This document shows, in pieces, positions 1 to 6,489 of a stretch of DNA of 10,206 nt. The DNA is from Acidobacteriaceae bacterium (GTDB taxonomy: Bacteria > Acidobacteriota > Terriglobia > Terriglobales > Acidobacteriaceae): the NCBI GenBank assembly GCA_003154055.1, contig PMCH01000369.1:14196-24401 (forward strand), in the 5' to 3' direction. Each line of letters opens with the position of its first letter. The first letter of the stretch is position 1. Both the position numbers and the translations under genes were made by a program. The notes under the pieces are model-generated. The model was given only the letters and a program-made list of their open reading frames with translations, was not told where the DNA came from and did no database searches.

Positions 1-798
1 TTTGGACGAGAGTGGTCCGGCCGGGTTTTCCTGTTCGATCCGGAAGTAATCGGGGACCGCGAGGAGGAGCTTCATTTCCTGCAGGAATTCTCGCAGCAGG
101 TGGGCCCGGCGATCTACAACGTGTACCTGATCCGGCGGCTGCGGGAGCGCGCCGGAGCGGCCGAACGGGCGCGCTTCGCGCGTGAGTTGCACGATGGCGC
201 GATCCAGTCGCTGATCGCCGTTGAGATGCAACTGGACGTGGTCCGGCGCCAGTCCGGACAGGCGCCGGTGGTGAGCAGCGAGCTTTCACGCATCCAGAAA
301 TTGCTGCGGGAAGAGGTCCTCAAGCTGCGGGAATTGATGCAGGAGATGAAGTCGTTCGAAGTCGATGCGGAACGGCTTCCCGGCTACCTCGCCGACACGG
401 TGGAACGTTTCCGCCGTGAAACCGGGATTTCCGCCGAGTTCACCAGCGAACTGCAGCAGGTGGAACTGCCGCAGAAAGTGTGCCGGGAACTGGCTCGCAT
501 CGTGCAGGAGAGCCTGGTCAACGTCCGGAAGCACAGCGGCGCTCACCACGTGCTGGTCCGTCTGGCAAGAAGAAGCGGTGCGCTGCAATTGACCGTGGAA
601 GACGATGGGAAAGGATTTTCGTTCTCGGGGAAACTATCGCAGTCCGAGCTGGAAGCGGCGGGAAAGGGACCGGCAACAATTCGGGAGAGAGTACGCTTGC
701 TGGAGGGCGAACTCACGGTAGAATCAAATCCGGGCCACGGGGCTCGTCTTGAGATACGGATACCCCCGGCGCGACAGGCGAACCATGGACAGACGTAA
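1..798 (+). CDS. Sensor histidine kinase, GAF-HisKA_3-HATPase_c type (5' end missing)
   Basis: The frame is open from the first base, so the gene begins before the window and 265 residues are visible. Residues 1-40 look like the end of a GAF-type sensory domain leading into a helix. Residues about 50-120 form a HisKA_3 dimerisation domain with the phospho-acceptor His64 in ARELHDGAIQSL. The ATPase part follows: N-box QESLVNVRKHS (Asn174), G1 box VEDDGKGF (201-206), and a G2 region GKGPATIRERVRLLEG (221-236). That last stretch has the usual RER-LLEG ending, but PAT where many relatives have LGL. This is the NarX/DesK class of cytoplasmic kinase core, which phosphorylates LuxR-type regulators. 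The next gene encodes one, and the two overlap by 14 nt, so they are probably a cognate, translationally coupled pair. The GTG at 100 is an internal valine, not the start. The stimulus cannot be told from this fragment. Confidence 0.93.
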   Translation, partial: FGREWSGRVFLFDPEVIGDREEELHFLQEFSQQVGPAIYNVYLIRRLRERAGAAERARFARELHDGAIQSLIAVEMQLDVVRRQSGQAPVVSSELSRIQKLLREEVLKLRELMQEMKSFEVDAERLPGYLADTVERFRRETGISAEFTSELQQVELPQKVCRELARIVQESLVNVRKHSGAHHVLVRLARRSGALQLTVEDDGKGFSFSGKLSQSELEAAGKGPATIRERVRLLEGELTVESNPGHGARLEIRIPPARQANHGQT

Positions 799-1474
799 TC
801 AACCCATCCGCATTGTGATCGCCGACGATCACCCAATTTTCCGCGACGGGCTGCGGCGACTGCTTGAGACCGAGCCGGACATGAAGGTGGTTGGCGAAGC
901 CTGCGACGGAAAAGAGGCCGTGAAGCTGGCGGTTGAGATCAAGCCCGACATTCTTCTGCTCGACCTCGCCATGCCGCACCACACCGGACTCGATGCCCTG
1001 CGCGACCTGAACACGAATAGTGGGGCGGCAGGATCGGTGCGCATCATCCTGCTCACCGCCGCCGCGGAAAAGAAGCAAGTCGTTGAGGCGTTGCAACTGG
1101 GCGCTCGCGGGGTAGTGCTGAAGGATTCAGCCACCCAACTGCTGCTGAAGAGTATTCACGCCGTGATGGCCGGCGAGTATTGGGTGGGTCGGGATAGCGT
1201 CTCGAACCTGGTGCAATACCTGCGCAACCTGATGCAGAGCTCCAGCGACGAGTCGAAACAGAAAAAATTCGGGTTAACGCCGCGGGAGTTGGAGATTGTT
1301 TCCGCTGTGGTGGCGGGTTATTCCAATCGTGAAATCGCGGAATACTTCAAGATCAGCGAGGACACGGTGAAGCATCACCTCAGCAATATCTTCGATAAAC
1401 TTGGGGTTTCTACCCGCCTGGAACTGGCGCTTTTCGCCGTGAACCAGGGAATTCCCCTGAAAACAATCCTGTAA
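785..1474 (+). CDS. NarL/FixJ-family response regulator (REC + LuxR HTH)
   Basis: A 229-residue two-domain regulator, a normal length for the family. The receiver domain (about 8-125) shows the acidic pair Asp14/Asp15, phospho-acceptor Asp60 in LLLDLAMP, Thr91 in IILLTAA and Lys113 in VVLKDSA, so all the conserved switch residues are present. A linker of about 35 residues leads to a LuxR-type helix-turn-helix at about 163-225 (LTPRELEIVSAVVAGYSNRE, then the recognition-helix region SEDTVKHHLSNIFDKLGVS). The ATG at 785 is chosen because it puts the first beta-strand eight residues in and gives a 14-nt overlap with the kinase gene. A TTG at 749 would only add a poorly conserved, Arg-rich leader. 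It is expected to be phosphorylated by the upstream kinase and to act as a DNA-binding transcription factor. The pilin gene 158 bp downstream is a possible target, which is inference from position only. Confidence 0.95.
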   Translation: MDRRNQPIRIVIADDHPIFRDGLRRLLETEPDMKVVGEACDGKEAVKLAVEIKPDILLLDLAMPHHTGLDALRDLNTNSGAAGSVRIILLTAAAEKKQVVEALQLGARGVVLKDSATQLLLKSIHAVMAGEYWVGRDSVSNLVQYLRNLMQSSSDESKQKKFGLTPRELEIVSAVVAGYSNREIAEYFKISEDTVKHHLSNIFDKLGVSTRLELALFAVNQGIPLKTIL

Positions 1475-1509
1475 TCAACAACTTACGACGTCTGTGCGAG
1501 TGGCACCAA

Positions 1510-1538
1510 AGTGCTATACAGGGACACAGGAGTGCTAT
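1510..1538 (+). promoter_or_regulatory. Direct repeat AGTGCTAT x2, 21-bp period, upstream of the pilin gene
   Basis: AGTGCTAT occurs at 1510-1517 and again at 1531-1538. The start-to-start distance of 21 bp is two helical turns, so a protein binding both copies would sit on one face of the DNA. Each copy also resembles an extended -10 element (TGCTATAC and TGCTATTT). The pair could therefore be a tandem operator or two alternative promoter cores. Another short palindrome, GGGTACCC, lies at 1559-1566. No good -35 box is seen for either copy. Confidence 0.4.
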
Positions 1539-1632
1539 TTGGAAACTGGGCTCCGGTTGGGTACCCTGTGTTTACCGGGTATGCATGGCAAATGTGTGCG
1601 GGAGCGTGCGTACCGGACTTGGGGGTTTGACA

Positions 1633-1800
1633 GTGATCGCAACCTTGCGTCAATTGTGGTCTGAAGAACAGGGCCAGGATGTAGCCGAGTACGCAGTCAT
1701 GCTCGCGGTAATTCTGGTCATCGTGATCGGGACGGTTCGTCTGATCGGCGGCAATGCTAATAACGTATTCTCGCAAGTGGGAAGCGCGATCGCGCAGTAG
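1633..1800 (+). CDS. flp: Flp/Fap-type (type IVb) pilin
   Basis: A 55-residue small pilin, the usual size of this family, if read from the GTG at 1633. It has a short basic leader (MIATLRQLWSEEQG), a type IVb prepilin cleavage site G14|QDVAEY with the conserved Glu at mature position 5 followed by Tyr, one hydrophobic helix (about 21-38, AVMLAVILVIVIGTVRLIGG) and a short polar end. The pilin should be processed by a prepilin peptidase and assembled by a Tad-type machine into thin adhesive fimbriae. Neither partner is in the window, so this is an orphan copy. The GTG is preferred over an ATG at 1585 because it has a G-rich stretch (GGGGG) 7 nt upstream and gives the short leader typical of Flp pilins. 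The ATG would prepend 16 residues that match nothing. It lies just downstream of a two-component pair and is convergent with the M48 peptidase gene. Confidence 0.88.
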   Translation: MIATLRQLWSEEQGQDVAEYAVMLAVILVIVIGTVRLIGGNANNVFSQVGSAIAQ

Positions 1801-1877
1801 TCAGCTCGTCGCCTTCCCGCCCTCCCACCTTGCAACAGCCTATCCATCTCCTCACAGCCAGATGACAACCGCTCGCC

Positions 1878-3749
1878 CTATTGTGGCGTGGGCGCGGGGG
1901 TCTGGGCCGCCTTGTCTGGAGCAGGAGCGTCGGAGACCGCCTTTTCCGGAGTTGAAGTGGGCGCCGACTTATCCGGAGTAGCCGTCTTTTCCGGCGCCGG
2001 TGTGGCTGGCCCTGACTGGCTGGCGGGTGATGCAGCGGGAGCCGCAGCCGGGGCGGCCTGAATAGCTGGCGCTTGGGCGCCGAATCTGGTTAAGAACGGG
2101 AAGAAGGGCGTGACCTCAAAAGGCATTTTCTCTTTCGGAGAATTCAGCGCCACCGGTTTGGTCTTGATCAGCTCCAGTTGATTGCTCCAGGGATCGACCT
2201 TGACCCGTCCACCCAGCGGAAGGGCAGCGACCTGATCGGTCTTCTTGGGATCGAACTGCGGGGACGCGGTCATCAGAGGCGACATGCGGATGGCGTCACC
2301 GTTCACCACGCTATCTCCCAGATGGGGCCGGATGAGACTCTTCAGCTGCGGACCACGCACCTGCACCGCCTTCAGAAACAGGCCCGCCGTCGCCAGCTTA
2401 TCTTTATAGGGAGAATTGTTGAGCAGTTCGACGGCTTTCTTGTCAGCCGCCTCTTCCTCGGTTTTGTCCCGGCCGAAATCCATCCGCTCGAAGGTCCGCT
2501 CATCAGGGAAAAACATCCGGTCATTGAAGGCGAGCTTGGTGTTCAGGTGATGTCCGAGGACGATGTGCGCCAGTTCATGGGTCAATACCATGGCGAGCGA
2601 AGCTTCGTCCGGCAGCACGTCGATCATGCCGCGGCTCATCACGATGGTGTGGCCAATGGTGAACGATTCCAGCGGGGTGGTGAGCAGGACACGCGTTTTC
2701 ACTTCGGGCTGGATGTCGAGGTTGTTGGTGACCATCACGTTGTTGATGACCGTCTGCAGGACCTTATCGATTTCTCCTTCCGGAGCCAGCAAGCCGATCT
2801 GCTGCAGGCGATCGATGACGTTGATCTCAGCCTGGCGTTCCCAGGCCCGCTGCGCCTCGATGGGCGTGGCATCCTGGGCAACCCGGCTCTGATCCTGCAC
2901 GGGTTGCACCGCTTCCACCTGAATGTCGGTGAACTCGGAACTCCGCCGCAGGTCTTTCAGGTTGTAGCCCCATAACCGGGTCTGCGCTTTGTAGTGTAGA
3001 GTCTGACCGAGACGGTACTTGAGATCGGATTCCTCCGAGTAGACGTATGCGGGCAGCCACACTCCGGGGCGCATGTTCAGGCGCCAGCTGTCAAAGTGCA
3101 GATAGTAGCTGGAACGCGGATGAGGATAGTAAGTACCGTTGAAACGGACGATGTTGTAGTCCTGATCCTCAATCCAGACGCGGCCGAGAAACCGGCCCTT
3201 GCCGGCATCTTTCTTTGGGTTTACGTCCATGACGATGCAACGTACTTCGCCCAGGAACTCGCGGCGCACGAAGGTGAAGTCGTAATACCTGCGCTGAAAG
3301 TCCTCATCCATGATCACCATCTGGGCAAAGCCCAGGGGCAGGAACTTCATGGCGTACACGTTACTGAGTTTGCCAAGCATGCGCTTGCCCAGCCCGGCCG
3401 TAGTGGGCGAGGTAAAAGTGCGGTCATCGGTGCCGTTGCTCATATCCAGACGGCCGAGAAAATACAAATCGCTGACCGGAACGGGACCGAGCAGATCCTT
3501 GTCCTCCTTGAGATTCTGAAGATAGGTTTCCACCAGGGGATGCAGTTGCTTCATCTGGGCAATAAAGAAATGCTCGCGTTCCACGGCGCGATCTACCACC
3601 TGGTCAAAGCTGGCGGCAGCGGCAGCAGCGGGCGAGGTTGCGGCCTCGCGGTTGGAGAGCTGCGGCGCGGGAACGTTCTGTGCAAAAACTGACAGGCTGA
3701 AAAAAACGGCAAGAATGAGAGCGACTATGGGGAGACGGGAGCGCAACAT
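1878..3749 (-). CDS. Secreted M48-family zinc metallopeptidase with N-terminal extension and Pro/Ala tail
   Basis: A 623-residue protein. A signal peptide spans residues 1-23 (basic start, hydrophobic core, SVFA|QN cut), which points to a periplasmic location. Residues about 45-310 carry no domain I can name with confidence. The segment rich in Tyr and Trp around 180-250 (GRVWIEDQDYNIVRFNG and after) recalls LolA/LppX-like beta-sheet proteins. The M48 peptidase core is about 325-475, with HELAHIVLGHH giving His391, Glu392 and His395. Glu432 in EEAAD fits the ExxAD pattern of the third zinc ligand. M48 proteins of this kind act in envelope quality control (BepA is a relative). From about 559 the tail is Pro/Ala-rich with four PEK/PDK units. 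ATG 3749 is preferred because AAAGGA lies just upstream, although the spacing is short. An ATG at 3761 would add four residues and has no Shine-Dalgarno. It is the second gene of an operon, 17 nt after the TonB-family gene. Confidence 0.9.
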   Translation of the reverse strand: MLRSRLPIVALILAVFFSLSVFAQNVPAPQLSNREAATSPAAAAAASFDQVVDRAVEREHFFIAQMKQLHPLVETYLQNLKEDKDLLGPVPVSDLYFLGRLDMSNGTDDRTFTSPTTAGLGKRMLGKLSNVYAMKFLPLGFAQMVIMDEDFQRRYYDFTFVRREFLGEVRCIVMDVNPKKDAGKGRFLGRVWIEDQDYNIVRFNGTYYPHPRSSYYLHFDSWRLNMRPGVWLPAYVYSEESDLKYRLGQTLHYKAQTRLWGYNLKDLRRSSEFTDIQVEAVQPVQDQSRVAQDATPIEAQRAWERQAEINVIDRLQQIGLLAPEGEIDKVLQTVINNVMVTNNLDIQPEVKTRVLLTTPLESFTIGHTIVMSRGMIDVLPDEASLAMVLTHELAHIVLGHHLNTKLAFNDRMFFPDERTFERMDFGRDKTEEEAADKKAVELLNNSPYKDKLATAGLFLKAVQVRGPQLKSLIRPHLGDSVVNGDAIRMSPLMTASPQFDPKKTDQVAALPLGGRVKVDPWSNQLELIKTKPVALNSPKEKMPFEVTPFFPFLTRFGAQAPAIQAAPAAAPAASPASQSGPATPAPEKTATPDKSAPTSTPEKAVSDAPAPDKAAQTPAPTPQ

Positions 3750-3766
3750 ATTTCCTTTCATGCCAG

Positions 3767-4813
3767 CTATGCAAGCTGGAAGACGATATGCAAGACCGCC
3801 CGGAAATCCGCAGGCTGGCCATTCTGGAGCGCTGGTTTGAACTGAATCTTTTCTGCGGCGCGAACCGCCGACTCATCCAGTCCGTGCCCCAGTCCCTGCA
3901 CCACTTTCAGGATGCGGATCTGTCCGGTCGCGGTAAAGACGACTTCGACCAGGACCTCGCCTTCGATTTTCAGCTGGCGGCCTTCATCAGTGTAAACCGG
4001 CCGGGGCTTGAATGTGATCTCCGCCGCGACCGTTTTCACTACCGGTTCGGCGATCTTGGACTTGGCCTGCGGAGCGGCAATGATGTCGGCATCTCCAAAA
4101 CCACCCTGCCGGACTGTTCCGCGCGAGGCCGAAACCCTTCCCGAACCGTCGCCCGTTGCCACGCCGCTGCCGAAGCCCGCGCTGGCAACTACGCCGCGCG
4201 CGCCCTTGGCTCCGCCCGTGCCGTTGCCATAGCCCGGGCCCGAGGGCATATCGAAGGATCCCTTCTGGGCAATGGTGATTGGACGACCGTGATTATCGGC
4301 AGCTGGGACACCGTTCGGATCGCCAAACCCGCCGGTCTGAACTTTAGCCGGTGCGGCTGCCATGGTTGGAGTCGCTGAACTGCCCGTGGAGAAGACATTG
4401 GTCTTGACCAGTTGTTTGGGGATGACCGGCTTCGCGTCCGGCAAGGGCTGGAGTTTGGCGGCCAGATTCACTTTCGGCGCGGGAACATCCGGCACTTCGG
4501 GCTTCTTGGGCCGCGTCAGTTCCTGGGGCACACGCAAAGCATCGGCCCGGACCGCTACCACCTCCGCCACTTTGGGTGCAGGGAAATTGCGGACGGGTGC
4601 GGGAGTCTGCGGGATCGGCGCCGGCGTCTCGACCAGGTGAACAAAATGGTAATCGTGCACCGGCATCACCAGCACATCCGGGTGCAGGACCGCAGTGACC
4701 AGAAAGAAGGCCATCACGACACTCTGGACGGCGTAACTGAGAAGAAATTTCTTCCAGGGAGTGCGGGAATCCGGAAGAAGGCCTAACGTCAACAGCGGAG
4801 CCTTGGAATCCAT
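3767..4813 (-). CDS. TonB-family energy transducer protein
   Basis: A 348-residue inner-membrane protein with a periplasmic body. The order is: a short cytoplasmic N-terminus, one membrane helix at about 22-43, a proline-rich spacer (60-135, with PAPIPQTPAP and PKKPEVPDVPAPK), a glycine-rich linker (158-242) and a C-terminal TonB domain (265-348). The TonB domain has the family pattern of a PRPVYTDEGRQLKIEGEV strand, then a VFTATGQIRILKVVQGLGHG turn, then AVRAAEKIQFKPA. TonB proteins pass proton-motive energy from ExbB/ExbD to outer-membrane receptors, but neither partner nor any receptor is in this window. The linker repeats GGFGD at 161-165 and 237-241, each after a similar VQT/VRQ lead. 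The start has GAGGT about 7 nt upstream of the ATG. The next gene, an M48 peptidase, follows 17 nt after the stop, so the two are very likely cotranscribed. Confidence 0.92.
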   Translation of the reverse strand: MDSKAPLLTLGLLPDSRTPWKKFLLSYAVQSVVMAFFLVTAVLHPDVLVMPVHDYHFVHLVETPAPIPQTPAPVRNFPAPKVAEVVAVRADALRVPQELTRPKKPEVPDVPAPKVNLAAKLQPLPDAKPVIPKQLVKTNVFSTGSSATPTMAAAPAKVQTGGFGDPNGVPAADNHGRPITIAQKGSFDMPSGPGYGNGTGGAKGARGVVASAGFGSGVATGDGSGRVSASRGTVRQGGFGDADIIAAPQAKSKIAEPVVKTVAAEITFKPRPVYTDEGRQLKIEGEVLVEVVFTATGQIRILKVVQGLGHGLDESAVRAAEKIQFKPALQNGQPADFRAVLHIVFQLA

Positions 4814-4858
4814 ATCACTACCTCAACTCGCTCACCAACCGAGCGTTCACAGAATCGA

Positions 4859-4891
4859 GATGTCTGACCCCCAATAGAAAACCCCGACATC
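4859..4891. repeat. Inverted repeat GATGTC...GACATC enclosing two C-runs, in the tonB leader
   Basis: GATGTC at 4859-4864 and GACATC at 4886-4891 are exact inverted copies 21 nt apart. Between them lie CCCCC and CCCC separated by an A-rich stretch, which read as GGGG-TTTTCTATT-GGGGG on the coding (-) strand. The element sits about 46 nt upstream of the TonB-family start codon. It is in the right place for an operator or a leader structure, but no regulator can be named. Confidence 0.35.
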
Positions 4892-5188
4892 CTATTTCGA
4901 CAGCGGAGACGGGTCGTGGGGAGGTCAGCTGCACTCGTAAGTAGCACGCCTAAGGCCAATTCCGAAGGCGGCTCTCAAGGGTAAGATGCTGGTATATAGC
5001 AATTTATCTAAGAAAAGCTTACTCGTGCCGGTCCCGAAAAGCCAATCTGCAAACTTTTTCCTATCCCGTTCAGGAATTTTTGGAATAAATCCGGAAGATT
5101 TTGCCGAAGCGCACCAGGGAGGGGTGTGAGGTCACTTGCAGAGCTGAAAAGCCCTTTGCGCATGCGACCTGCTCAAACCCGGAGATTT

Positions 5189-5248
5189 CACTTCTGCACT
5201 CTGCATTCTGACTTCTGCAATCGGGTCCCGCCTCTGCAATCTGAACTC
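5189..5248. repeat. Degenerate heptamer tandem repeat next to the lactonase stop codon
   Basis: On the - strand this reads as consecutive seven-base units close to AGAATGC: AGAAGTC, AGAATGC, AGAGTGC and AGAAGTG in a row. Two ATTGCAGA copies flank the short palindrome CGGGTCCCG (5222-5230). It ends 12 bp from the stop codon of the beta-propeller gene. It is not translated in any credible frame. It resembles the short heptanucleotide repeats seen between genes in some bacteria. Confidence 0.55.
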
Positions 5249-5260
5249 TTGACCCTGACC

Positions 5261-6373
5261 TCAATGCGAGACGATCATCGCGCCCGGCACCGAGCCGATC
5301 GTAAATGGCGAACCACTAACCGCGGTCAGCGCGCCGGTCGTAGCGTCGTACGAGAAGCTGCTGATGCCGTTGCCGCTCTGGTTGCCAGCGTAGATGAAAC
5401 CTCCTGCGGTTTCTGCGATCAGAAAGACCGGGGCGGTGACTCCAGAGACAAGAGTGGCCATGGCGGTCAGTTCGCCATCCGCCGCAATGGTGAAGCCGGA
5501 AATATTGTTCGACCCCTGGTTAGCGACGTACAGGAATTTGGTCGCAGGATCAATTCCGATGCCGCGCGGAGCGGTTCCCGCCGGATAAGGGGAACCGGGG
5601 ATGCTGTGCAAGGCTCCCGCGGAGTCGATGGTGAAGGCCGAGACGGAGTTGTCGGTCGCATTAGCGGTATACAAAAAGTGCTCCCCCGCGTCGATGGCGA
5701 TGGCGGCCGCCCCCACCCGCGCGCTGAATGGAGCGCCGAGAGAAGTCAGCGTCCCATCGGCTGCGAGAGAAAAGCCCAGAATCAAACCGCTATTCGGGTT
5801 CGCCACGTATACGAACTTGCCGGACGGAGTGATCTGCAGGTCGGTGGGACTCGCGCCCGCGGGAAAGCGGGAGCCGGCGATTTCAGTCAGGGCGCTGCCG
5901 CCGGAATCCATGGAAAACACAGAGATGTCGTTGGTGAGGCTGTTCGCTACCAGGAGAAATTTTCCCGACGGATCGATGACCGCAGCTCGCGGACCAGATC
6001 CGGTCGCGGCGGTGTTTCCAGTTTGGGTGAGGGTTCCATCCCCCGCGACATTGAAAATCGACACCGTGCTCGCGTCCGAGTTGGCCGCATAGAGAAACTT
6101 CTTGGACGGATGCAGGGCCACACCGACGGGAGAGGTCCCAAGAACCGGCGACGTTTGCGAGATGGCGCCGATGGCACCGGTACTGTCATTGATGTGCAGC
6201 AGGGCCACGGCGCCCAGTTGCGGCAAGGAGACGTAGGCATTGTGGGTGGCCTTCGACTTCGAGGAACCGCCGCAGGATACGAAAAATGCCGGGAGAAAAA
6301 CGGCGGCAATCAGGATGAAAAGCGAACGATTCCTGCCCGCGAGCGCAGCGCGCGCTGCCTTTTGAAGACTCAT
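5261..6373 (-). CDS. Lipoprotein seven-bladed beta-propeller, lactonase/YVTN family
   Basis: A 370-residue exported protein. The N-terminus has a basic stretch, a hydrophobic core (about 18-31) and a cysteine at 34 followed by GGSSKSK, which suggests a lipoprotein. The lipobox FVSC has Phe where Leu is usual at -3, so lipidation is likely but not certain. The rest is a repeat of about 46-48 residues whose marker strand is seen seven times: NAYVS (45), FLYAAN (93), FLLVAN (139), FVYVAN (187), FLYTAN (233), FLYVAN (280) and FIYAGN (326). The final PGAMIVSH strand can close the ring. This is the pattern of the PF10282 lactonase (6-phosphogluconolactonase-like) and YncE-like propellers. With a lipoprotein signal, a cytoplasmic sugar-pathway role is unlikely. 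Enzyme activity cannot be judged from sequence and the protein may be a binding scaffold. A purine-rich GGGAGCAGG lies 9-17 nt before the ATG, a moderate ribosome site. Confidence 0.88.
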   Translation of the reverse strand: MSLQKAARAALAGRNRSLFILIAAVFLPAFFVSCGGSSKSKATHNAYVSLPQLGAVALLHINDSTGAIGAISQTSPVLGTSPVGVALHPSKKFLYAANSDASTVSIFNVAGDGTLTQTGNTAATGSGPRAAVIDPSGKFLLVANSLTNDISVFSMDSGGSALTEIAGSRFPAGASPTDLQITPSGKFVYVANPNSGLILGFSLAADGTLTSLGAPFSARVGAAAIAIDAGEHFLYTANATDNSVSAFTIDSAGALHSIPGSPYPAGTAPRGIGIDPATKFLYVANQGSNNISGFTIAADGELTAMATLVSGVTAPVFLIAETAGGFIYAGNQSGNGISSFSYDATTGALTAVSGSPFTIGSVPGAMIVSH

Positions 6374-6420
6374 TTCAGAACCTGCTCCCTCAAGACCTGG
6401 TTTGAGAACTGAATTCGTGT

Positions 6421-6446
6421 CCTACCATCGTGCACGAGAAGGTGGG
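6421..6446. promoter_or_regulatory. Palindrome TCGTGCACGA inside a larger inverted repeat, lactonase-like gene leader
   Basis: TCGTGCACGA at 6428-6437 is a perfect 10-bp palindrome. It is flanked by CCTACC (6421-6426) and GGTGGG (6441-6446), which pair except for one G-T wobble. The whole lies 48-73 nt upstream of the beta-propeller start, in the 116-bp gap after the C25 protein gene. It could be an operator or a stem-loop. No T-run follows, so it is not a standard terminator. Confidence 0.3.
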
Positions 6447-6489
6447 AACTCCGCAACTCCGTGCTCCGGCGGTCCCTTGCTAAGACGCT

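Larger units (their letters stand above)
4814..5260. other. 447-bp gene-free region between the lactonase-like gene and the tonB-M48 operon
   Basis: No ORF here looks real. Going from the tonB side, it holds a Shine-Dalgarno (GAGGT on the - strand), an inverted repeat GATGTC/GACATC around two C-runs (4859-4891), an odd-length palindrome GCCTAAGGC (4948-4956), an AT-rich stretch (about 4989-5104), and a degenerate heptamer repeat (5189-5248). It should contain the promoter of the tonB operon, but no convincing -35/-10 pair could be picked by eye. I see no hairpin followed by a T-run after the lactonase stop. Confidence 0.6.

Noticed and set aside
1502..1517. Possible sigma-54 promoter (TGGCAC ... 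TGC) upstream of the pilin
   Set aside because: The spacing between the GG and GC elements is one base shorter than the strict sigma-54 spacing, and the TTGC element is incomplete.
1801..1877. Bidirectional terminator between the convergent pilin and M48 genes
   Set aside because: No stem-loop with a T-run could be found on either strand in this 77-bp gap.
2178..2975. + strand ORF (265 codons) opposite the M48 gene
   Set aside because: The other strand encodes HELAH and the rest of an M48 protein. This frame has no recognisable domain.
4989..5104. AT-rich stretch as the promoter of the tonB operon
   Set aside because: It contains TATATA and TAGATA words but no -35 box at 16-18 bp on the - strand, and it is about 180 bp or more from the start codon. 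It was left as a description only.
5070..5264. Small - strand ORF overlapping the end of the beta-propeller gene and the heptamer repeat
   Set aside because: Its translation is just the repeat region read through, with no ribosome site and no family resemblance.
5126..6412. Long + strand ORF (428 codons) opposite the beta-propeller gene
   Set aside because: Its product is rich in Arg/Gly/Asp with no domain, while the opposite strand has a clear lipoprotein signal and seven propeller repeats. It is an antisense shadow of high GC content.
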